This document shows positions 7,261 through 13,352 of a DNA stretch of 41,971 nucleotides, in pieces (position 1 is the stretch's first letter; every line of letters begins with the position of its first letter). A program made the translations under genes and the position numbers. The notes under the pieces are model-generated. The model did not search any database. It saw nothing but the letters and a program-made list of their open reading frames with translations, and was not told the origin of the DNA. Source of the DNA: Reyranella massiliensis 521 (GTDB lineage Bacteria; Pseudomonadota; Alphaproteobacteria; Reyranellales; Reyranellaceae); assembly GCA_945862125.1 (NCBI GenBank), contig CAMAYC010000036.1:1-41971 (forward strand), given 5' to 3'.

Positions 7261-7883
7261 GACTTGCTGCCGGCATCGGGTGCCGCACCGGACGCTACCT
7301 CGGCAGGTGTCGAAGAGGCCTCGCCCCTCAGCGCAGCAACAAGGCCCGGCGCGATGGATGACGTTACAGCAGCGCCGTTGAAATAGTCCTCCATTAGAAA
7401 GACCTTCCATTTTCCGATCCGGAAAACAGTCTCCCGCTGGAACGTGCCGCACTTTTCCTTGCTGAGGTAGTTGCCCTCAAAGACCGCGGTCTCGTCGGTG
7501 CCAGCCAGCGAACTCGCGACCTTTGTAACCTGAGCGATGTTTTCCCGCTGCAGGCGAGTGACTTCAAACTGATGATGTGCAATTGCCGGCGAATCGTGGT
7601 CCTCGATCGATACTATCACCCGGTTGCCATACCAGTGGTTGCAGAATTTCTTGTCTTCGTGCTGCTCCTCACGCTGGAACTGCAACTGACGGATCCCCGG
7701 TCCTTCCAGGTATGACAACTTCTTGGGGTCCGGCGCGAAGATCATCAGCCGGCGCAGGTCGGCCGGAACCTGGTCGAGGGAGGTCTGCGCGTTTGCCCTC
7801 GCCGTGGGGCCGAGCACCAGCGCGCCCAGCAGCAACCCGGGGAGGGACCCACGCGCCAACGTTCGCACGATCGTCTTGGTCAT
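6465..7883 (-). CDS. Exported protein B of the variable-N / constant-C paralog family
   Basis: The product is 472 residues from ATG 7883 (MTKTIVRTLARGSLPG). I chose this start because it opens a good signal peptide ending near ANAQ (about 33). Upstream in-frame codons encode the antisense of the spacer. The N-terminal domain (about 34-190) is specific to this copy: LRRLMIFAPDPKKLSYLEG, then CNHWYGNRVIVSIEDHD, then EKCGTFQRETVFRIGKWKVF, with two cysteines. A short Ala/Ser-rich linker (about 195-215) leads into the constant part starting SVRIEGNTIYVTDGSG. The constant part differs from A mainly in scattered substitutions. It is 40 bases downstream of paralog C on the same strand. Confidence 0.75.
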   Translation of the reverse strand: MTKTIVRTLARGSLPGLLLGALVLGPTARANAQTSLDQVPADLRRLMIFAPDPKKLSYLEGPGIRQLQFQREEQHEDKKFCNHWYGNRVIVSIEDHDSPAIAHHQFEVTRLQRENIAQVTKVASSLAGTDETAVFEGNYLSKEKCGTFQRETVFRIGKWKVFLMEDYFNGAAVTSSIAPGLVAALRGEASSTPAEVASGAAPDAGSKSSVRIEGNTIYVTDGSGTERVVTLVSPTKGSPPVFSPPTVSGEAKAFEKYVVTHMFEASYAHLPPDQRLNFISGMPMPSDVAGEAAQAVLDAGESAANWVRDNPADASLLVLSTAVSLAFPLSAFANPAVATGGAAVLRGVVGTAMVAGTTGFVQKLMSNVFTDQTALQRFKEAAAKGAGDAVATVPSSLTGAGVEKAAEQIIGKAAVTAGSVMVGIGTDKVTEKLQVSEKTAALVMKAPSYASSLLTLPGPSPEPGGMSLNFDR

Positions 7884-7923
7884 TTCGGACTGGCCTCCTG
7901 CACGCACGTCGCCGCCATGCCTC

Positions 7924-8719
7924 TTACCGGTCGAAGTTGAGCGACATGCCGCCGGGCTCAGGGGACGGGCCGGGGAGCGTGAGCAGGCTGGACGCATACG
8001 ACGGCGCCTTCATCACGAGGGCCGCGGTCTTCTCCGAGACCTGGAGCTTCTCCATCGCCTTGTCGGTGGTGATGCCGACCATCAAGGAGCCCGCCGTGAC
8101 CGCGGCCTTCCCAATGATCTGCTCCGCCGCCTTCTCGACCCCCGCGCCGGTCAGGCTGCTGGGCACCGTCGCCACGGCATCGCCGGCGCCTTTGGCGATC
8201 GCCCCCACGACCCTCTCCCCCGTGCTCTGGGTGGTGAGGAATGTCTTGGACAGGCTTTGGACGAAGCCGGCGGTGCCGGCGACCATGGCCGTGCCCACCA
8301 CGCTGCGCAGGACCGCGGCGCCGCCGGTCGCCACCGCGGGATTGGCGAAGGCCGACAGCGGAAACGCCACGCTGACCGCCGTCGACAGGACGACCAGGGC
8401 CACTTCGGCCCGGTTCTCCCGGACCCAGTTCGCCGCGCTCTCGCCGGCATCGAGGACCGCTTGGGCCGCCTCGCCCGCCACGTCGCTCGGCATCGGCATG
8501 CCGCTCACGAAGCTCGACCGCAGCTCCGGCGGCAGGTGTCCGTAACTGGCCTCGAATGCGTGCGTCATCACGTACTTTTCGAAGGCCTTCGCCTCTCCGC
8601 TCACGGTCGGTGGGCTGAAGGCCGGCGGCGACCCTTTCGTCGGCGTCACCAGCGTCACCACGCGCACGGTTCCAGACGCGTCGGTCACGTAGATCGTGTT
8701 GCCCTCGATCCGCACCGAT
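7924..8719 (-). repeat. 796-bp conserved paralog block, copy C (mosaic)
   Basis: This copy keeps the length and both ends of the block but has a divergent patch at about 8197-8258 and a second at about 8386-8424. Sequence on either side matches copies A and B closely. Confidence 0.8.
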
Positions 8720-9327
8720 GACTTGCCGCCGGCATCGGGTGCTGCACCGGGCGCAACGGTGACCGCCGGATCAGCGCCGACCGTCAGCTGCCGCCAGGTG
8801 CCGATCCAGTCGGAAGGCGGACCGGGCGGCGTCGTTCGCGGCAGGGTGGCGGCACAGGGCCCTGTGACCGATGTGTACGATGTCGGTCCATTGGTCCATC
8901 GGTTGGTGAATGTTCCGTCCGGAGACAGGTTGATCGTTCCCGTCAGCACGGTCTCGCTGGTGTAAGTACATTCAGGAACGGATTGGCTGACCTGGAGGAG
9001 CGCCTGACTGACGATCTGGTTGCCGTGCAGCTTTCCCCTGATCGACGCCTTCAACACCCCGTACGGTATCTGCGTCTGCATGTGACACGCGACGACACCC
9101 GCCGTCGCACTGCAAAGATCCCGGAATTTCTCGTCCGGCTTGTCTGCCGTCCACCCGATCATCTCGAACGAGCCGTCGACGATGAGCGGCGCGGCGGCGC
9201 CGACAGCCTGTGCCTGGGCCACGACCGGCGCGCCGCCGAGAAGCATTGCCGCCAGGCACACCGAGGCCAACTCGACCGCGACCTCGCGCGCACCGTTCTT
9301 CGAAACTGGGCAAGCCACGTCATTCAC
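7924..9327 (-). CDS. Exported protein C of the variable-N / constant-C paralog family
   Basis: The product is 467 residues from GTG 9327. A signal peptide ends near AQAQA (about 41). The N-terminal domain (about 42-190) is unrelated to those of A and B and has four cysteines (DLCSA, VACHM, PECTY, GPCAA), which suggests two disulfides. The pattern VLTGTINLSPDGTFTNRWTN followed by DWIGTWRQL resembles a small beta-rich lipocalin-like or META-like fold, though I cannot assign it. The constant part starts SVRIEGNTIYVTDASG. Within it, about residues 290-305 and 350-376 differ strongly from A and B while the flanks are nearly identical, a mosaic pattern. It is the first gene of the probable operon C - B - 5571..6455 - A. 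The start codon is weakly supported, with no good ribosome site. Confidence 0.7.
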   Translation of the reverse strand: MNDVACPVSKNGAREVAVELASVCLAAMLLGGAPVVAQAQAVGAAAPLIVDGSFEMIGWTADKPDEKFRDLCSATAGVVACHMQTQIPYGVLKASIRGKLHGNQIVSQALLQVSQSVPECTYTSETVLTGTINLSPDGTFTNRWTNGPTSYTSVTGPCAATLPRTTPPGPPSDWIGTWRQLTVGADPAVTVAPGAAPDAGGKSSVRIEGNTIYVTDASGTVRVVTLVTPTKGSPPAFSPPTVSGEAKAFEKYVMTHAFEASYGHLPPELRSSFVSGMPMPSDVAGEAAQAVLDAGESAANWVRENRAEVALVVLSTAVSVAFPLSAFANPAVATGGAAVLRSVVGTAMVAGTAGFVQSLSKTFLTTQSTGERVVGAIAKGAGDAVATVPSSLTGAGVEKAAEQIIGKAAVTAGSLMVGITTDKAMEKLQVSEKTAALVMKAPSYASSLLTLPGPSPEPGGMSLNFDR

Positions 9328-9400
9328 CGTGATTCAGAGGCGTGGTCCGCGATTTCCATCCATTTTCTAAGTTTGGAACTCGGCCGGCTCTTTGCCATGA

Positions 9401-9426
9401 CATGGATCAATCACCATGGATCAATC
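9401..9426. repeat. 12-bp direct repeat upstream of paralog C
   Basis: CATGGATCAATC occurs at 9401-9412 and again at 9415-9426 (period 14) in the 115-bp gap between the arsA-like gene and paralog C. The repeat could be an operator for the paralog operon or simple duplication; nothing else in the gap is recognisable. Confidence 0.6.
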
Positions 9427-9442
9427 GCTGTCCGTTGACCCT

Positions 9443-11227
9443 TCAGCCGACAGTGCTGCCCGCCAGGCGTTCAAGCGCCGCGATGCCGACCGGGGGTTCC
9501 GCCAGCCGCGGCAACAGGTACGTCGCTTTCGCCAGCCCGTCGTGCACGCGGGCGATCTGGGCCCGCTCACCGGACAGGCGACGCAGCAACAGCGGGTCGC
9601 GCGTGCCGCTGGCAACGAGGCACTTGTTGATCACCCAGGCGTAGGGCTCGATGCCGGCGCGCCTCAGATCCTCCTGCAATGCCGCCGCCTGGGACACGGG
9701 CGTGGTCTCGGCCAGGGTCACCAGGATGACATGCGTATAGGCGGAATCCTGCAGCCGCATCAGGGGCGTGATCAATCGACCGCTGCCGGGCTGGGCGGGC
9801 AGGTTCTGAACCATCTGGCGGTGATAGGCGCCGGTCGCATCCATCAGCAGCAACGAATGGCCGGTCGGCGCCGTATCGAGGACCACGAAGGCACTGCGCG
9901 CTTCGCCGACGATTCGCGAGAAGGCATGAAAGACCGCCACTTCCTCGGTGCAGGGTGACTCCAGATCCTCGCGCAGCAGGGCGCGGCCGGCCTCGTCCAG
10001 GTCGCGGCCCCGCGTCTCCATCGCCTTGGCGACATAGCGGGCCGTCTCGGCCTTGGGGTCGATGCGATCGACCAGCAGGCCCGGCAATTCGCCGTCGAGC
10101 GTCATGGCGAGATGCGCCGCGGGATCGGTCGTGCTGAGGTGCACCGAGTGGCCGCGCCCGACCAGGCCGATGGCGATGGCGGAGGCGATGGTGGTTTTTC
10201 CGACCCCGCCCTTGCCCATCACCATGATCAGGCCGCGTCCATCGCCGGCGAGACGATCGATCAGCGCGCGAAGGTCCGGATAACGCCCGGCGGCCATCGC
10301 CGCGGGATCGGGCTCGCGCTCCGCCATTGGCTTCGGCGACCCGGCGGGCGCGAGCAGCGACCGCAACGCGTCGAGACCCACCATGTCGTAGGCCCGCAAC
10401 GCAATCTCCTCGCGCGGCAGGCGGCGCAATCCCTCGGGCATGTCGGCGAGCGCCGACCGGCCCTCCTTTTCCAGCGAAGCCGCCACCGCATCCCTTGCGC
10501 CCGACGCCCTGAACACCCCGTTCACCACGAGGTGCTGGTTCGACAGGCCCATGGCCTTCAGCTCGACCGACGTACGATCGGCTTCCCGGATCGCGCCCCG
10601 CTCGGGCCGCGTCACCAGCACGATCGTGGTCAGCCTCTCATTCGCCAGCGCCTCCATGGCATGGCGAAAGCGCTCTTCCTGCATCTTCAGCCCGGAATGC
10701 GGGCCCAGGCAGGAGGCGCCGCGATCGTTGCCGGCGAGAAACCCGGTCCAGGCCTTCGGCAGGCTGAGCAGACGCAGCGTGTGGCCTGTCGGCGCCGTGT
10801 CGAAAACGACATGGTCGAAGCCGCTCGCCTCGTCGGCCAGCAGGCCCGTGAACTCGTCGAACGCGGCAATCTCCGTGGTACAGGCGCCGGAAAGTTCCTC
10901 GCGCACCGTCTGCCGGGTCTTCTCGTCGGTCCCTGTTTCGAGCTGCGCCAGGACGCGGACGCGATAGGCCTCGGCCGCCGCCGTCGGATCGATGTTGAGC
11001 ACGGACAGTCGCGGCGCACCGGGCACGGCAGCCGGCCGGTTGCTGAGCGTCACGCCCAGCATCTCGTCGAGGTTCGAGGCGGGATCGGTGCTGACCAGCA
11101 GAACGGTCTTGCCGGCATCCGCCAGATGCAACGACGCGGCAGAGGCGATCGAGGTTTTACCGACGCCGCCCTTTCCGGTGAAAAACAGGAAGCGGGTCGG
11201 TGAGCTGCCGAGGAAGTTCAGCGTCAT
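9443..11227 (-). CDS. arsA: ArsA-type arsenite/anion-transporting ATPase (tandem two-domain)
   Basis: The product is 594 residues, close to the 583 of plasmid R773 ArsA. Two homologous halves each carry a deviant Walker A (FFTGKGGVGKTS, about 15-26; VMGKGGVGKTT, about 336-346) and the signature DTAPTGH (about 143-149 and again in the second half). The metalloid-binding cysteines have equivalents: C116 in GACTTEIAAF, C173 in ASCLGPHSGL and C426 in SPCTEEVAVF. In the classic system ArsA energises the ArsB antiporter and receives arsenite from ArsD. No arsB, arsD, arsR or acr3 gene is visible here, so the partner is unlinked or the protein has another role, for example in tail-anchored protein handling as in Get3 relatives. 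The retained cysteines favour metalloid work. Confidence 0.88.
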   Translation of the reverse strand: MTLNFLGSSPTRFLFFTGKGGVGKTSIASAASLHLADAGKTVLLVSTDPASNLDEMLGVTLSNRPAAVPGAPRLSVLNIDPTAAAEAYRVRVLAQLETGTDEKTRQTVREELSGACTTEIAAFDEFTGLLADEASGFDHVVFDTAPTGHTLRLLSLPKAWTGFLAGNDRGASCLGPHSGLKMQEERFRHAMEALANERLTTIVLVTRPERGAIREADRTSVELKAMGLSNQHLVVNGVFRASGARDAVAASLEKEGRSALADMPEGLRRLPREEIALRAYDMVGLDALRSLLAPAGSPKPMAEREPDPAAMAAGRYPDLRALIDRLAGDGRGLIMVMGKGGVGKTTIASAIAIGLVGRGHSVHLSTTDPAAHLAMTLDGELPGLLVDRIDPKAETARYVAKAMETRGRDLDEAGRALLREDLESPCTEEVAVFHAFSRIVGEARSAFVVLDTAPTGHSLLLMDATGAYHRQMVQNLPAQPGSGRLITPLMRLQDSAYTHVILVTLAETTPVSQAAALQEDLRRAGIEPYAWVINKCLVASGTRDPLLLRRLSGERAQIARVHDGLAKATYLLPRLAEPPVGIAALERLAGSTVG

Positions 11228-11288
11228 CCATTCACCTGTGCCAACGGGGGAGTTGACGCGAAGCTAGTCGATAAGCGGAAGAGAAGGC

Positions 11289-11606
11289 TTGATATGGATC
11301 ACGGCCGCGCCCCGTTGGCCCGGGCCGCCGCCAGAGAAGGAGCGCAACTACGACAACCAGGCCGAGGTCTTCCGCCAGTATGGCGCCGCCCAGGCGCACG
11401 ACGCCAAGGCGCGCCATCCCGGCTTCCACAAGACCCAGAGCATCGACTACGCCATCGTCGTCGAGGGCGAGATCTGGGCGCTGATGGACGTCGGCGAGAC
11501 CCTGATGACGGCGGGCGACGTGCTGATCCAGCGCGGCACCAACCATGCGTGGAGCAACCGCTCGGACAGACCGGCGCGGGTGTGTTTTGTGTTGAATGGG
11601 GCGTAG
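11289..11606 (+). CDS. Cupin-domain protein, probably N-terminally truncated
   Basis: A reading frame from TTG 11289 gives 105 residues. The recognisable part runs from KERNYDNQAEVF through HPGFHKTQSIDYAIVVEGEI to GDVLIQRGTNHAWSNR and ends FVLNGA, a single beta-barrel cupin with candidate metal-binding histidines. Relatives I know that share this core are usually longer, with roughly 70 more residues in front. Here the residues before KERNYD are an unconvincing MIWITAAPRWPGPPP, and only 61 bases separate the gene from the divergent arsA start. An ATG at 11294 is in another frame and does not give a cupin. It is likely a 5'-deleted gene that may or may not be translated. A mini-hairpin overlaps its stop codon. 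Confidence 0.6.
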   Translation: MIWITAAPRWPGPPPEKERNYDNQAEVFRQYGAAQAHDAKARHPGFHKTQSIDYAIVVEGEIWALMDVGETLMTAGDVLIQRGTNHAWSNRSDRPARVCFVLNGA

Positions 11607-11624
11607 GCCGAGCGAAGCTCAGCC
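11606..11624. repeat. Third GCGAAGC mini-hairpin at a gene end
   Basis: GGCCGAGC - GAA - GCTCAGCC forms an 8-bp stem with a single C/A mismatch and the same AGCGAAGCT core as the hairpins at 228-246 and 259-275. It begins on the last base of the cupin stop codon and is followed by TTT. Confidence 0.7.
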
Positions 11625-11777
11625 TTTGAGCATCATGACATTGCGAGGCAAGGCCTGACGAACGTTTGTCTCTAGCACTCCCGTGCAGTCGAGCGGCGGC
11701 TGCGAGACGCTGCGACGGAGCTAAGTGGCGAATCACAAAAATGCGACTTTTGGTTGATACTCTTGTTAGTATGCCCC

Positions 11778-13037
11778 ATGGCACGTGAGAATTTGAGCTT
11801 CTTCGATGCTCCTGCTACTCAAGCATGGCTTGCACAATTTGATCCTCGTGATCAGCCGACTGCAGCCGAAATGCTCAAAGCGATGGCGTTAGTCTCGCAT
11901 GAAGCGTTTGCTAACGGATTGAGCGCCCTGCTGCTTCGTCGGCTCGCGAAAGGTCGCCAGCCCATGGGGTTGTATGTGGAGCGAGAACTACCCCGCTACA
12001 AAGGGCGGCCAAACAGACTGTTTAAGGAAACAAAAACGAAAGTCCGTAAGGCGTATGGGATTGGGCCGCAGCCCGTCAAACCGACTAGAGCCTATGATCC
12101 GGACGTAGGTAGCGAGGGTCTGGTTGCTCAACTAGTAAGCGAGTTGTGCCGCCAGAATAAGGGAATTCTCTTCAATCATCCTGGTCCGGATTCCATTCGG
12201 AAGTACAAGATACGACGATTTGTAGTCGTTACAGACTTTGTCGGGAGTGGAAAGCGTGCGCGCGATTATCTTGAAGCGGCGTGGAGAGTAGCGTCTGTCA
12301 AGAGCTGGCGTTCTGCAGGTGCTGACAAAGGGTTACGCTTCGAAGTAATCGCTTACGCTGGAACCCCGGAAGGTCAGCGAAATGTTGAAGAACACCCCTG
12401 TAAACCCAAGGTTCGCTTTGTCGCTGGGTGTCCGACAGTTGGGCAATTGTCATCTGAGGATGCACGCTATCGAATACGAGGAATCTGCGTCAGGTACGAT
12501 CCGGTCGACCATGATCCGACGGACTCGCTTGGATTTCGCAGTGGTGGGGCCCTAATCGCGTTCGCGCACGGTGTCCCAAATAACGCACCGAGGATACTTC
12601 ATAAGCGCGCGGCAAAATGGGCGCCGCTGTTTCCTGCTCGCGTTACGGCAAATTCGCGAACGCATTTCACGCAACGAGATGACGCTCAAAGCATCGCCGA
12701 CCGGCTAGTACAAATGCGTCAGCGTGGGCTGGCGACAGCGGCATGGTTGAAGACCGCTAGCCCCAAACTGCAGGCTCTAGTGCTGGTTCTGGCGGCACTT
12801 GGTCGAGGTCCGCGCAATGTCGAAGCAGTCTCTCGTCAGACAGGATTGACGCAGTTTGAAGTTGAACGATGGCTAGAACACGCAATCGGGCAGGGCTGGG
12901 TGAATGATAAGCGGCGCCTAACGGATCTTGGTCAATCTGAACTTCACATGCTTCGCAAGACAGTTGTGAGGCAAAAACCACTTCAACCGCCGCGAAAAAA
13001 GATGTACTTTCCAACCATGTTGAGGGCGCCGAGTTAG
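11778..13037 (+). CDS. Phosphoribosyltransferase-like (PRTase-CE-like) protein with C-terminal winged helix; probable conflict/defence gene
   Basis: The product is 419 residues from ATG 11778; a TTG at 11754 is in frame but less likely. The central stretch 148-160 (FVVVTDFVGSGKR) matches the PRPP-loop pattern of phosphoribosyltransferases: four hydrophobics, an acidic residue, then a G-S/T-G turn. It also has IAYAGTPEG and, near 265-275, FAHGVPNNAPRILH, which resembles the H-x-x-PNN-x-x-P motif of PRTase-CE-type proteins predicted in prokaryotic conflict systems. Residues about 330-395 (NVEAVSRQTGLTQFEVERWL...LTDLGQSEL) look like a winged helix. Base composition is clearly lower in G+C than the neighbours (28 of 60 bases at 12001-12060, against 38 of 60 at 14041-14100), a sign of transfer. 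The gene is alone and ends in a good terminator. Enzymatic activity is not shown by sequence. Confidence 0.65.
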   Translation: MARENLSFFDAPATQAWLAQFDPRDQPTAAEMLKAMALVSHEAFANGLSALLLRRLAKGRQPMGLYVERELPRYKGRPNRLFKETKTKVRKAYGIGPQPVKPTRAYDPDVGSEGLVAQLVSELCRQNKGILFNHPGPDSIRKYKIRRFVVVTDFVGSGKRARDYLEAAWRVASVKSWRSAGADKGLRFEVIAYAGTPEGQRNVEEHPCKPKVRFVAGCPTVGQLSSEDARYRIRGICVRYDPVDHDPTDSLGFRSGGALIAFAHGVPNNAPRILHKRAAKWAPLFPARVTANSRTHFTQRDDAQSIADRLVQMRQRGLATAAWLKTASPKLQALVLVLAALGRGPRNVEAVSRQTGLTQFEVERWLEHAIGQGWVNDKRRLTDLGQSELHMLRKTVVRQKPLQPPRKKMYFPTMLRAPS

Positions 13038-13352
13038 TCGTCTAGTTGCGCTGGCTTCGGCTGGCGTCAGGCAAGTGACCTCGGTCGCTTGTTTTCGGGG
13101 CACAGAATCTGTTGCTCTTTGGTCTAGCGGCCGCTTGATGCTAAGGCTTATCGCACCGTGAGCCCGGAGGGCCGCTGCGAGGTCTTGCTTCTCTGCTTAG
13201 GCGTGTTGCGCCAGCCTTCGACGCTCTCGGACATTGCTTTGCAAACGCGGCTTGTAACCAAGCCGCAGCCTGTCGCTCCCAGGGCCGCGCGCGCACGACC
13301 TCGTGATGCATCGACGCTAATCCGCGCGGCCCTCTGCTACAGTAAGACCGTC
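13038..13352. other. 315-bp gap between the PRTase-like gene and the cyclase gene
   Basis: Apart from the terminator at 13071-13096 I see no gene, tRNA or clear promoter. A frame open from 13158 leads into the cyclase but encodes an unconvincing, basic leader. The mixed composition suggests this is the right-hand edge of the inserted low-G+C segment. Confidence 0.5.
13071..13096 (+). terminator. Intrinsic terminator of the PRTase-like gene
   Basis: CAAGTGAC (13072-13079), loop CTCG, GTCGCTTG (13084-13091) forms an 8-bp stem with one T-G wobble, followed by TTTTC. It lies 34 bases after the stop codon. This is the best intrinsic terminator in the left half of the window and supports the gene being an independent unit. 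Confidence 0.7.

Noticed and set aside
4285-9327. Paralog array as a polymorphic toxin/immunity locus
   Set aside because: The variable part is N-terminal, the constant part C-terminal, there is no delivery domain such as RHS or PAAR, and no small immunity-like gene follows each copy.
11294-11629. Alternative gene from ATG 11294 overlapping the cupin
   Set aside because: The translation is Arg/Gly-rich with no cupin features, while the other frame preserves a clear cupin core.
11607-13352. tRNA or att-flanked genomic island carrying the PRTase-like gene
   Set aside because: No tRNA-like fold, integrase or flanking direct repeat was found by eye, so the boundaries remain undefined although the composition suggests transfer.
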